Position numbers and translations under genes: made by a program. Below are positions 43,772 to 52,081 of a DNA stretch of 64,000 bases, piece by piece. This stretch comes from Terriglobia bacterium. Lineage in GTDB: Bacteria > Acidobacteriota > Terriglobia > Terriglobales > Acidobacteriaceae. The notes under the pieces were generated by a model that was given only the letters and a program-made list of their open reading frames with translations, was not told the origin of the DNA and searched no databases. The stretch is taken from the NCBI GenBank assembly GCA_020072815.1, contig JAIQGE010000004.1, positions 62,001 through 126,000 of the forward strand. The letters are read 5' to 3'. How positions within the stretch are numbered: position 1 is the stretch's first letter; each line of letters starts with the position of its first letter.

Positions 43772-44407
43772 ATGCATGTCTCCGAGCTTTGGCGGTATCC
43801 CATCAAGAGCCTGAAAGGCGTTCGCATTCAGGAGGCCGAGATGACTGAGAACGGCATTCCCGGCGACCGCGAGATTGCTGTGCTGGGAAGCAACGGCCGC
43901 TTCCTTACTTCGCGCAGCAAGCCCAAGTTGCTGGGGCTGCGCGGCGAACTGAGCGCCGACGGCGTAGCGACGATCAACGGACATCGCTGGGATTCCAAGG
44001 AAGCCCTGGCGCTGGTGAGCGACGCAGTGGGCGAACCGGCGCAACTGGTGAAGGTCCCGCAACCGCAGGCTTTTGACATATTGCCGCTGCTGGTCGCCAC
44101 GGACGGCGCAGCGCAGTTCCTGAACATTGACCATCGCCGATTGCGTCCGAACATCCTGCTGGCGGACGTGCCGGAGTTGGAAGAACGCAAATGGCCGGGA
44201 CGCGTGCTGGCCATCGGCGACGTGCGCATTGAGCTGGTCAAGCTGCGCGAACGCTGCGTGATGACCACCTACGATCCGGACACGCAGGTACAAGACCGCT
44301 CCGTGCTGGTGCGCATCATACAGCAATTGGACGGTACCACGGCGCTGGACAGCGCGGTGATCACGCCGGGCGTGATCCACGTGGGCGACGAAGCAAGAAT
44401 CCTCTAG
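43772..44407 (+). CDS. MOSC-domain protein (MOSC_N plus MOSC)
   Basis: A protein of about 211 residues. The N-terminus VSELWRYPIKSLKGVRIQEAEM is the MOSC N-terminal beta barrel, with GIPGDREIAV. The MOSC domain follows (FLNIDHRRLRPNILLADVPE, then LRERCVMTTYDPDTQVQD), with the conserved Cys that binds molybdenum cofactor in mARC/YiiM relatives. A role in reduction of N-hydroxylated compounds or sulphur transfer is known for the family; the substrate here is unknown. The start ATG 43772 is chosen for the conserved N-terminus. Confidence 0.87.
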   Translation: MHVSELWRYPIKSLKGVRIQEAEMTENGIPGDREIAVLGSNGRFLTSRSKPKLLGLRGELSADGVATINGHRWDSKEALALVSDAVGEPAQLVKVPQPQAFDILPLLVATDGAAQFLNIDHRRLRPNILLADVPELEERKWPGRVLAIGDVRIELVKLRERCVMTTYDPDTQVQDRSVLVRIIQQLDGTTALDSAVITPGVIHVGDEARIL

Positions 44408-44468
44408 GGACGAACGTCTGTTAGTCTGATGCGTCAGTCCTCATGTCATACACTGGAGTTTTTCAGGG

Positions 44469-45494
44469 ATGAATTACGATGCGGTACTGGTACTTTCGTT
44501 TGGCGGTCCGGAAGCAAGAGAAGAAGTGCTGCCGTTCTTGCGCAACGTGTTGCGCGGCCGCAACGTGCCCGAAGAGCGCATGCTGGAAGTGGCCGAGCAC
44601 TACTACCATTTTGGCGGACGCAGCCCCATCAACGACCAGAATCGCGCGCTCATCGCCGCGCTGGAGAAAGAACTGGAGCAGCACGGACCGCAGCTTCCCG
44701 TCTACTGGGGAAATCGCAACTGGGACCCTTACCTGGCAGACACGCTGCAGCAGATGAAAGATGACGGCGTGGAGCGCGCGCTGGCGTACGTGACGTCGGC
44801 TTTCAGTTCCTATTCCGGATGCAGGCAGTATCGCGAAGATATTGCGGCCGCGCAGGCCAAGGTAGGAGAAGGCGCTCCGCAGGTGGACAAGTTGCGGGTT
44901 TTCTTTAACCATCCAGGCTTCATCGGGACGATGGCGGAGAACGTGCAAACCGCGCTGCACAGGCTTCCTGCTGAAGTGCGCGACCGCACGCAGGTGATCT
45001 ACACGGCGCACAGCATACCGGTTTCCATGGCGCAAGGCGGCAGGTACGTGACGCAACTGGAAGAGAGCTGCCGGCTGATTTCGTCGGCGCTGAAGCGCAC
45101 CGGCGACACGCTGGCTTACCAGAGCCGCAGCGGGCCTCCGAGCCAGCCGTGGCTGGAGCCGGACATACTCGCGTACCTGCGGTCGGTGAAAGAAAGCGAT
45201 TCTCATCCGGCGGTGGTGATCTGCCCGGTGGGCTTCACTTCCGACCACATGGAAGTCCTCTACGATCTGGACACCGAAGCGCAGGAACTGTGTCACGAAT
45301 TGCGGCTGCCGATGGTCCGCGCGGCGACGGTGGGAACGCATCCGCGGTTCATTACCATGATTCGCGAATTGATCATGGAACGCATGGACCCCACGGCGCC
45401 GCGGCGCGCGCTGGGCACGTTGGGTCCGAGTCATGATGTTTGTCCGGTGGATTGCTGTCCGGCGCCCCAGCGGAAACCAGCACTCAGCAGTTAG
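44469..45494 (+). CDS. hemH: Ferrochelatase (protoheme or coproporphyrin type)
   Basis: A 341-residue chelatase that inserts ferrous iron into a porphyrin. It has YDAVLVLSFGGPEAREEVLPFL at the N-terminus (shown in pieces), SSYSGCRQYREDI, YTAHSIPVSM with the conserved His, and VCPVGFTSDHMEVLYDLD with the second active-site His/Glu region. The C-terminus ends CPVDCCP (Cys 325, 329, 330). Together with an internal Cys this resembles ferrochelatases that bind a [2Fe-2S] cluster. The coproporphyrin-dependent route is possible; no hemQ lies nearby. Confidence 0.93.
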   Translation: MNYDAVLVLSFGGPEAREEVLPFLRNVLRGRNVPEERMLEVAEHYYHFGGRSPINDQNRALIAALEKELEQHGPQLPVYWGNRNWDPYLADTLQQMKDDGVERALAYVTSAFSSYSGCRQYREDIAAAQAKVGEGAPQVDKLRVFFNHPGFIGTMAENVQTALHRLPAEVRDRTQVIYTAHSIPVSMAQGGRYVTQLEESCRLISSALKRTGDTLAYQSRSGPPSQPWLEPDILAYLRSVKESDSHPAVVICPVGFTSDHMEVLYDLDTEAQELCHELRLPMVRAATVGTHPRFITMIRELIMERMDPTAPRRALGTLGPSHDVCPVDCCPAPQRKPALSS

Positions 45495-45605
45495 CACTCA
45501 GCAGTTAGTCTCTTGTCGTCATTCAGCAACCTTCGGTTCCTGCCAACTCGTCAAGTCGACATCTCGCACCCAGCGGTGTCTTTCGTGGCTGACTGCTGAC
45601 TGCTC
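45479..45605. repeat. Facing arms of the CAGCAGTTAGCACTCAG family
   Basis: The left arm (45479-45510) has CACTCAGCAGTTAGCACTCA words; the right arm (45585-45605) is GCTGACTGCTGACTGCTCC. The centre is about 75 nt. It lies between convergent hemH and the GT39-like gene and overlaps the hemH 3' end. Confidence 0.65.
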
Positions 45606-45607
45606 CA

Positions 45608-47173
45608 TTAGTCCCACTGCTTCAACTTCGGCCAAACGTCACGCAGGTTGGCTTTGAGGCCGCGGCACAGCAGGATGTGGAACCACTCGTCACGGCGCGC
45701 GTACGGATGGTGCAAAGCCCCCACGTCCTGCACACTCTGGAACATTCGCGGCTCATCGCGACCGCCACTGCGCAGCATGATCATGATCTCCCCGGTGTAA
45801 TTGCGCGGACCCCATATCCAATAATTGTTGTGCTTGCTGATGGCCGGCGGCAGGCCGTACTTGGGACCGTAAAAATCCACTGCCGCAGCTTCACCCCAGC
45901 CGTTGGAGAAGATGGCGGTGCGGGCACGCTCCTCGGGAGGCAGGCTGTTGTATACGCGCGCCACTTCCTGCACCATGTACTCCCATCCAAACTCGTCAGC
46001 AAACCATTGCGGCAAAGGACCGTTTTGCTGGTGCTCAAACTCCGGCGGCTTCATTCCCAGCTTGTCTTCATAGCGCAAAAAGCTTTCCGGCGACAACACG
46101 GGCACGGACATGGGGAGAAGCAGGATGCTGGCGAAGATCACCATCGCAACGTAGAGGCCGCGGGGCCACAGGGTGGCACGGCGTCCGGCGGTGATGCGTT
46201 CCAAGCCGATGGCGCCAGCGGCAAACAACATGGGATAGACCGGCGTCACGTAATAGTTCTTGCCTTTGAGCACGATGAAGCTGGTTAACACCACGACGAA
46301 AGCCCAGCTCAGCACGCGATAACGCTTCCCTTCGCGATCGAAAAATAGCCAGACCACCCCGCCCAGCCACAAAGGAAACAGCAGTGGATTCATGATCGTG
46401 GCCTGGTCAACGATGAAGGCCACCGGACCGCGCACTATGTCGCGGTTGCCCATGCGGATGTTGTGGATCAATTCAAGAAACGGAAAATGGTTCCGCACTT
46501 CCCACAGGAAATTGGGAAGCGCGATGACCACGCACGCCAGCACGCCCAGCCAGAGATAGCGACTCTTGAAGAAACGGCGTTCGGGCGTGAGCAGCACGCC
46601 CACGAACAGTCCAAGCAGCAGGAACGCGATGGAGTATTTGTTTTCAAAACCCACTCCGGCCAGCGCGCCGAACCAGAACCAGTAACGCCCGTCGCCAGTG
46701 TTGATGGCGCGGATGACCAGCCAAACGCAGCCCATCCAGATGAGTTGTTCGAAGACGTTGTCCGTGAGCCAGTGATGGGCAACCAGATAAATGGGGACGA
46801 AAACAACAGCGAGCGCGGCAAAGGCCTGGGCGAAGCGTCTGCCGCCCATCTCGCGGGCCATCTTGCCGGTGAGCCAGACCAGGGCCGCTCCGGCAAGCGC
46901 CGGCAGAATGCGCACGCCCAGGGGCGATTCGCCGAACACGTGGCGGGCAATCCAGGCGACGAACGGCGTGAACGGCGGATGGTCCACGTAGCCCCAGGCC
47001 AAGTGGCGCGAGCATGCCAGATAGTACATTTCATCGCGGAAGATGCCGTAACGCGCGGCGGTGAGCAGGTGCAGCAACAGCTTGGCCGCGGCGATATAGA
47101 GGACGAGCGCGGGGCCGGTGGCGAAGCGGTTCTGGGGCTTTGTTGTGACCGGTAGGGTGGCGACGCTGCTCAT
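45608..47173 (-). CDS. GT39/ArnT-like membrane glycosyltransferase
   Basis: A 521-residue membrane enzyme with about 11 hydrophobic segments and a C-terminal soluble domain. The first outer loop has RYGIFRDEMYYLACSRHLAW with the conserved Asp-Glu, then GYVDHPPFTPFVAWIARHVF. This is typical of dolichyl/undecaprenyl-phosphate sugar transferases (PMT_2 family). It would move a sugar from a lipid carrier to a protein or glycolipid in the periplasm. Acceptor unknown. No lipid A modification genes are adjacent. Confidence 0.85.
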   Translation of the reverse strand: MSSVATLPVTTKPQNRFATGPALVLYIAAAKLLLHLLTAARYGIFRDEMYYLACSRHLAWGYVDHPPFTPFVAWIARHVFGESPLGVRILPALAGAALVWLTGKMAREMGGRRFAQAFAALAVVFVPIYLVAHHWLTDNVFEQLIWMGCVWLVIRAINTGDGRYWFWFGALAGVGFENKYSIAFLLLGLFVGVLLTPERRFFKSRYLWLGVLACVVIALPNFLWEVRNHFPFLELIHNIRMGNRDIVRGPVAFIVDQATIMNPLLFPLWLGGVVWLFFDREGKRYRVLSWAFVVVLTSFIVLKGKNYYVTPVYPMLFAAGAIGLERITAGRRATLWPRGLYVAMVIFASILLLPMSVPVLSPESFLRYEDKLGMKPPEFEHQQNGPLPQWFADEFGWEYMVQEVARVYNSLPPEERARTAIFSNGWGEAAAVDFYGPKYGLPPAISKHNNYWIWGPRNYTGEIMIMLRSGGRDEPRMFQSVQDVGALHHPYARRDEWFHILLCRGLKANLRDVWPKLKQWD

Positions 47174-47204
47174 GGCGCTCTATTCTTTCACTCCCTCAAT
47201 TCAT

Positions 47205-47390
47205 TCGTCATCCCGAACCCCGTCAATGAGGACGCGTTCTCTTCAGCGTCCGAATAGGGGTGAGGGACTCTGTGTCTTTATGCCACGGGAGTTTCGGAGA
47301 TGGCGAAACGCAAGGTCCCTCGGTCCTACTCGCGCGCTGAAGAAAACGCGCGCTCGTCACACGGACCTCGGGATGACGTTATCTTAGAGG
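47205..47390. repeat. GTCCCTCGG...CGGGATGACG repeat in a 236-bp gap
   Basis: It contains CATCCCGAACCCCGTCAATG, CGCAAGGTCCCTCGGTCCTA, GCGCGCTGAAGAAAACGCGC and CTCGGGATGACG. The same words recur at 54511-54645. No gene seen between the GT39-like and alcohol dehydrogenase genes. Confidence 0.6.
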
Positions 47391-47409
47391 ACCAGACAAA
47401 TCTCGTCCG

Positions 47410-48432
47410 CTATGGATTCAAGATGATTTTCCCGAACTGCTCGCTCTTCTCCAATCGCGCATGCGCAGCGGCGGCTTCGCGCAAGGGGAAGCTTTTGTCC
47501 ACTACCGGTTTGATCTTGCCGGAAAAGATGTGCTTCATCACTTCATGAAAGTCGCCCTGCGTCCCCATGAAGGACCCGAGGAATGAAAGCTGGCGGGCAA
47601 AGAGGAAGCGGATGTCGAACGCGGCCTCCGGGCCGGTGGTGGCGCCGCAGGTGACCAGCTTGCCGCCGGGGCGCAGCGACTTCATGCTCTCCTTCCACGT
47701 GGCCTGGCCGACGTGTTCAAAAACAATGTCACACATGGCCTTGTTGGTGAAGGCCTTCACCTCATCCGCGATTTTCTCGCGATAGTGGTTGATGACGTGG
47801 TCGGCGCCCAGGTCGCGGCACTGGTCGGATTTGCTTTCGTCGCCGGCGGTGGCGATGCAGATGGCGCCGAACATCTTGCAAATCTGAATCGCGATTGTGC
47901 CCACGCCCGAGCCTCCGCCCAGGACCAGCACGACGTCGCCGGGCTTGATCCCGCAGCGGCCCACCAGCATGTGCCACGCGGTCAGCGCGACCAGCGGCAC
48001 AGAGGCGGCTTCGTCGTAGGTCAGCTCGTCCGGAATGGGCAGGACGTTCACGCGCGGCACGGCGATGTAGTCAGCATTGCCGCCGTCATTGAGGTATCCC
48101 AGCACGCTGTACTGCAGGCAAAAATTCTGCTCGCCGCGGGTGCAGGCCGGGCACACGCCGCAGAACGTGTGCGGCGCCAGCAGCACGCGCTGGCCAGGAC
48201 GCAGGTCGGTGATGTATTCCCCGACTTCTGTGATGTCGCCGGAAACGTCACTGCCGTTGATGTGCGGCAGCTTGATGCCCGGCAGTCCCTTGCGGATAAA
48301 CAGGTCAAGATGGTTCAGCGCGCAGGCCTTCACTCGCACCAGCACCTGGTCCTTGCGCGGCTTGGGATCAGGCACATCTTCAAACTTGAGAACTTCAGGA
48401 CCACCGAATTCGTGGAAGCGGATGGCTTTCAT
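47410..48432 (-). CDS. Zinc-type alcohol dehydrogenase / quinone oxidoreductase family protein
   Basis: A 340-residue MDR-superfamily enzyme. The GroES-like N-terminal domain has NGSDVSGDITEVG and a structural-zinc loop CGVCPACTRGEQNFC. The Rossmann domain has VLVLGGGSGVGTIAIQICK. The catalytic Cys of classic zinc ADHs is replaced near NHLDLFIRKG, as in many members that reduce C=C or C=O bonds. NAD(P)H-dependent. It stands alone with repeats on both sides. Confidence 0.85.
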   Translation of the reverse strand: MKAIRFHEFGGPEVLKFEDVPDPKPRKDQVLVRVKACALNHLDLFIRKGLPGIKLPHINGSDVSGDITEVGEYITDLRPGQRVLLAPHTFCGVCPACTRGEQNFCLQYSVLGYLNDGGNADYIAVPRVNVLPIPDELTYDEAASVPLVALTAWHMLVGRCGIKPGDVVLVLGGGSGVGTIAIQICKMFGAICIATAGDESKSDQCRDLGADHVINHYREKIADEVKAFTNKAMCDIVFEHVGQATWKESMKSLRPGGKLVTCGATTGPEAAFDIRFLFARQLSFLGSFMGTQGDFHEVMKHIFSGKIKPVVDKSFPLREAAAAHARLEKSEQFGKIILNP

Positions 48433-48470
48433 TTCTTCTCCTTGGAGAAACAGGTGAATTTAGCAGAAAA

Positions 48471-48600
48471 CCCACCACGGAGGCACGGAGGCACGGAGAA
48501 AAAAAATTGGTAATCGGGTAAGTTGGCAACTTGTCAATTGAAGATCGTATTCCCGTGATGATTTTCATTTACCCGCTTACCAAATTACCCAACTGCCAAT
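48471..48600. repeat. Two repeat families upstream of the VOC gene
   Basis: Positions 48471-48500 hold one CCACGGAGGCACGGAG copy. Positions 48506-48600 hold facing arms of a GGTAATCGGGTAAGTTGG family (right arm CTTACCAAATTACCCAACTG). Confidence 0.65.
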
Positions 48601-48675
48601 CGCGGACTCTTCCATCAGTGATATCAGTTGAATCGTCAGTAATATCCGTGTGAATCCCTGGTAAAGTTCCCTCGT

Positions 48676-49029
48676 ATGATCTCCGGTCTCCACGCCATCC
48701 TCTACTCTCCGGACGCCGACAAAGTCCGGGCTTTCTTGCGCGACGTTCTTGGCTTCAAATCGGTGGACGCCGGCCATGGCTGGATGATTTTTGCCGTGCC
48801 GCCGGCGGAGCTGGCTGCCCATCCGGTGGACGAAGGGCAAAAGCCTTATCACGAACTCTATCTGATGTGTGACGACCTAAAAGCAACCATGAACGACCTG
48901 GCGAGCAAAGGCGTAAAGTGCAGCGCGGTCACGGAAGCCCGCTGGGGATCGGTAACCAAGATTCAGTTGCCCGGCGGCGGCGAACTGGGACTGTACCAGC
49001 CGAGGCATCTGACGGCGCTCAATCTCTAA
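48676..49029 (+). CDS. VOC-superfamily (glyoxalase-like) protein
   Basis: A 117-residue single-domain VOC protein: ISGLHAILYSPDADKVRAFL, DVLGFKSVDAGHGWMIFAVP, then HELYLMCDDLKATMNDLASK and IQLPGGGELGLYQPRH. One canonical metal position (Glu in GELGLYQ) is present. Substrate unknown. Proteins like this act as dioxygenases, isomerases or thiol transferases. Confidence 0.8.
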   Translation: MISGLHAILYSPDADKVRAFLRDVLGFKSVDAGHGWMIFAVPPAELAAHPVDEGQKPYHELYLMCDDLKATMNDLASKGVKCSAVTEARWGSVTKIQLPGGGELGLYQPRHLTALNL

Positions 49030-49556
49030 TCGGCACCGGGCAACTACCCAGCCGAAAGAACGCCATACCGCCGCATTTCGGCTGAGAATCACCTCCGTTT
49101 TGTTTACCATTTCATAAATATTTCGCCCACCCCACCCCCTTATGGACGCTTTTGTTGAAAACAAAAGGCCAAACCCAATTCGACCGGTCGGTCACCGGAC
49201 GGTCGAAGCTCCTTTTTGGCCTCGTTTCGAGGGCCAATCGGCAATCATTTTTTCAGCAGGTTCGCTTCAGCTTTGTTATCAACTAATAAACAGCGGTGAA
49301 CGACTCACCCGATGCTGAGTGCTCAGTGTTATTTGTCAAAGATCGGCCCTTCCCGGCCTGAGCCGTGCAGAACTTCAGATCATTCGCTAACAGTATATCG
49401 TATTTTGTTCGCTAATGCAATTCGCTAACGCATTATGGACCACAGTTGCCTTGCGTGAGCATCGTGAAAGTTCTTGCCTGAATAAGGCTTGCGTGTCAGA
49501 TCTCAAGTAGTTCCGCGTTTGAGGCTTACTCCGAATGTGCCATAATCGTGCTCACA
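49030..49556. promoter_or_regulatory. Repeat-rich control region upstream of the TIR-Fis gene
   Basis: 527 bp with lower GC than the surroundings and no convincing gene. It holds a perfect 8-bp hairpin, CTTTTGTT-GAA-AACAAAAG, at 49149-49167. A GACCGGTCGGTC palindrome lies within a larger inverted repeat (CGACCG...CGGTCG, 49181-49205). TTCGCTAA occurs three times (49383, 49408, 49421), the last two as TTCGCTAATGCA and TTCGCTAACGCA 13 bp apart. These look like operators; the binding protein is not known. Confidence 0.5.
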
Positions 49557-50342
49557 ATGGACGTGTTCATAAGCTGGTCTGGCGAACGTAGCCGGGCAGC
49601 CGCAGAAGCCCTTCGCGGATGGCCGCCCAAGATCATCAATGCAATCAAGCCTTGGCTTTCATCTGAGGATATTGACAAAGGTGCTCGATGGGGCACCGAT
49701 GTCGCGTCTCGATTGGAGGCAGCAAAAGCTGGGATCATATGCCTGACTCCGGGTAATTTGCATTCAGACTGGATACTTTTCGAAGCTGGGGCGCTTTCCA
49801 AGACTCTTCAGAATACCTACGTGTGCCCGTTTCTGATCGGGCTGGAACCTTCCGACATCAAACCTCCTTTGGCACAGTTTCAAGCCACAAGAGCCCAGAA
49901 GAACGACGTCTTGAAGCTACTAAAAAACTTAAACAGTGCGTTAGCTGAGAGTGCTTTGCCTGAAGCGCACATCGAGGAAGCATTCGAGGTTTGGTGGCCA
50001 AAATTGGAATCTCAATTGAAAGCATTGCCCGTCGAAGGTTCAACAACCAAAACGCACCGACAAGATCGTGAATTGCTAGAGGAGATTCTTTCACTCGTTA
50101 GGAATCAGAACAGATCTTCAATGGAGGCCCTGTTTCCTAAGACTTTTGATCTCAATGACATAAAGACTGAAATCGACAAACAAGCCATCGTGCGAGCGCT
50201 TGATGCATCAGAAGGAAGTTTTGCTCACGCGGCGCGCCTGCTTGGCATTAGTCGGGAAGCTCTTCAGGTAAAAGCTAAGGACTATGGAATTGTGCCAAAA
50301 CGAACAGATACAAAAGATCCCAACGGTGCCAAAGATACTTAG
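49557..50342 (+). CDS. TIR-domain protein fused to a Fis-type helix-turn-helix
   Basis: A 261-residue protein. Residues 1-115 form a TIR-like domain: MDVFISWSGERSR (first strand and loop), WLSSEDIDKGARWG (BB-loop region), AGIICLTPGNLHSDW, then FEAGALSK. Glu76 there corresponds to the catalytic Glu of TIR NAD-cleaving enzymes. A helical linker follows (about 120-195). Residues about 206-245 (IDKQAIVRALDASEGSFAHA, then ARLLGISREALQVKAKDYGI) match the Fis/HTH_8 DNA-binding fold. The start at 49557 fits the TIR fold; a GTG at 49548 adds three residues. Base composition is lower in GC than the neighbours, suggesting transfer. A role in NAD-dependent defence or in regulation is inference. Confidence 0.8.
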   Translation: MDVFISWSGERSRAAAEALRGWPPKIINAIKPWLSSEDIDKGARWGTDVASRLEAAKAGIICLTPGNLHSDWILFEAGALSKTLQNTYVCPFLIGLEPSDIKPPLAQFQATRAQKNDVLKLLKNLNSALAESALPEAHIEEAFEVWWPKLESQLKALPVEGSTTKTHRQDRELLEEILSLVRNQNRSSMEALFPKTFDLNDIKTEIDKQAIVRALDASEGSFAHAARLLGISREALQVKAKDYGIVPKRTDTKDPNGAKDT

Positions 50343-50418
50343 CTCGATTCGGACCAAAACAGCAACAAAACAAGAAGGGAACTCAAAACGTTGACCTCAG
50401 GGAGATAGCTCTTTTGTT

Positions 50419-50451
50419 GCTCTTCTCCGTGCCTCCGTGTCTCCGTGGTGA
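50419..50451. repeat. Single CTCCGTGCCTCCGTGTCTCC repeat arm
   Basis: One minus-oriented copy of the CCACGGAGGCACGGAG family between the TIR-Fis gene and xdhC. It overlaps the longest possible frame of xdhC, which argues for the shorter start. Confidence 0.65.
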
Positions 50452-50480
50452 GCTCTTGCGTGGTCGGCTACAATATCCCC

Positions 50481-51320
50481 GTGGACATCTACGAAGAAAT
50501 AACCCGGCTTCGCAAAGAAGGACGGCGCGGCGCGCTGGCCACCATCATCAACGTGCGCGGCTCCATCCCGTCGTTTGAGACGGCCAAAATGCTGGTGCGC
50601 GAGGACGGCAGCATCGTCGGCACCATCGGCGGGGGCTGCGTGGAGGCCGAAGTCTGGGAAGCGGCAAAGGAAGTCATGAAGTGCGAGAAGCCGCAGAGCT
50701 TGAACTTCAACCTGAACAACGATCCCAAATACGATACCGGCCTGGTCTGCGGCGGCACGCTGGAGATTTACGTGGAGCCGGTGCTGCCGGTTTCCACGCT
50801 TTACATTTTTGGCGCGGGGCACGTGGCCTGGAGCCTGTACAAGACGGCGCGCATGGCCGGCTTTGACGTGGTGGTCACCGACGATCGCGAGACTTATGCC
50901 AACCGCGAGCGCTTCCCTGACGCGCGCGACGTTTACGCCGACGAGTATGAGCGCGTGATGCCGCAACTGGCGCCCAATGATTCTTCCTACATTGTGATTG
51001 TCACGCGCGGTCATCGCGACGATATGCGCGTGCTGCGCTGGGCGGCGGAGACACCGGCAAAATATGTCGGCATGATCGGTTCGCAGCGCAAGACCATCGC
51101 CATCTACAAAGAGCTGGAAAAAGAAGGCATCGCCGCGGACAAGCTGGCGCGGGTGTTTGCCCCGGTGGGCATTGATATCGGCGCGATCACGCCGGAGGAG
51201 ATCGCCGTTGCGATTACCGCGGAGCTGATTGCGATTCGCCGCGGTTCGAAGACGGCCTTGCCTCATATGAAGAGCGCCAAGGCGGCGGAGATCCTCAAGC
51301 AAAATCTTACCGCTGATTAA
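50481..51320 (+). CDS. XdhC/CoxI-family molybdenum cofactor insertion factor
   Basis: A protein of about 280 residues. XdhC proteins bind Mo cofactor, promote its sulphuration and deliver it to xanthine dehydrogenase-type hydroxylases. The N-terminal domain has TIINVRGSIPSFETAKMLV and VGTIGGGCVEAEVW, with a conserved Cys, and LVCGGTLEIYVEP. The C-terminal Rossmann domain has LYIFGAGHVAWSLYKTARMA and YVGMIGSQRKTIAIY. GTG at 50481 (GTG GAC ATC) is preferred over 50445, which lies in a repeat. No hydroxylase gene is adjacent, but a mocA-like gene follows. Confidence 0.88.
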   Translation: MDIYEEITRLRKEGRRGALATIINVRGSIPSFETAKMLVREDGSIVGTIGGGCVEAEVWEAAKEVMKCEKPQSLNFNLNNDPKYDTGLVCGGTLEIYVEPVLPVSTLYIFGAGHVAWSLYKTARMAGFDVVVTDDRETYANRERFPDARDVYADEYERVMPQLAPNDSSYIVIVTRGHRDDMRVLRWAAETPAKYVGMIGSQRKTIAIYKELEKEGIAADKLARVFAPVGIDIGAITPEEIAVAITAELIAIRRGSKTALPHMKSAKAAEILKQNLTAD

Positions 51321-51362
51321 CGCTGATGACGCTGATTGAGATAGGGTTCTGAAACAGCACGG

Positions 51363-51468
51363 GATTGGGTAAATGGGTAATTTGGTAAATGGGTAATTGA
51401 AAACCGGCGTAAACCAAACGCAGTTTCTAAATTACCCATTTACCAATTTACGCAATTACCAATTTTCT
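51363..51468. repeat. Facing arms of the GGGTAATTTGGTAAATGGG family
   Basis: The left arm (51365-51400) has GGTAAATGGGTAATTTGG words; the right arm (51428-51465) is AATTACCCATTTACCAATTT. The centre is 27 nt. It lies between xdhC and the mocA-like gene and would form a very stable RNA hairpin. A CGCTGATNAACGCTGATNAC run precedes it (51311-51340). Confidence 0.75.
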
Positions 51469-51469
51469 T

Positions 51470-52081
51470 ATGCCTCTTTCACCATCTTTTGCGGGCGTAA
51501 TCCTGGCGGCGGGAGCGTCGTCGCGCATGGGCCGCGACAAAGCCTTGCTTCCCTGGCAGGATGGAACGTTTCTTTCCGCGGCCATCGAAGCGCTGCGGCG
51601 GGTGACGGAGCTGGTGATCGTGGTGGCCGGCGAAAACCACGAAGAGGTGGAACCCATCGTCAACGCCTATGCTGCGTTTATGGTTGTGAACCCGCATCCC
51701 GAGCAGGGCCAGTTCAGTTCGTTGCGGATCGGATTGCAGGCAGTGATGAACTACGGCCGCGACGCGGCCATCATTACACTGGTTGACCGTCCGGCGCCCA
51801 GCGATGAGGCCATCGCGCAGATAAAAGATGCGTTTCTGTCGGCCAGCGACCAGACCTGGGCCGTAGTACCAGAGCACGGCGGAAAACACGGCCATCCGAT
51901 TGTGATTGGCCGGGAGATGATCGAAGTATTTCTGCGCGCGCCCGCTTCCAGCAATGCCCGCGCGGTGGAACACGCCAACCAGGGCCACATCCTCTATGTA
52001 GCGGTGGACGATCCGCTGGTGGCCGTCAACGTGAACACGGAAGAAGATTACGAAAAACTGCGCTTAGGACTGGTGACTTGA
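51470..52081 (+). CDS. MobA-like nucleotidyltransferase, probably MocA type
   Basis: A 203-residue NTP transferase. GVILAAGASSRMGRDKALLP is the nucleotide-binding signature; PHPEQGQFSSLRIGLQA and IITLVDRPAPSDEAIAQI (usually LVDQP) are the CTP:molybdopterin cytidylyltransferase landmarks; then HGHPIVIGREM. MocA makes the MCD form of the cofactor used by xanthine-dehydrogenase-type enzymes, which fits the xdhC neighbour. It overlaps the next gene by 4 bp. Confidence 0.85.
   Translation: MPLSPSFAGVILAAGASSRMGRDKALLPWQDGTFLSAAIEALRRVTELVIVVAGENHEEVEPIVNAYAAFMVVNPHPEQGQFSSLRIGLQAVMNYGRDAAIITLVDRPAPSDEAIAQIKDAFLSASDQTWAVVPEHGGKHGHPIVIGREMIEVFLRAPASSNARAVEHANQGHILYVAVDDPLVAVNVNTEEDYEKLRLGLVT

Noticed and set aside
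49313-49429. 38-codon ORF in the TIR-Fis control region
   Set aside because: No ribosome binding site, composition not protein-like, and it overlaps the TTCGCTAA sites.
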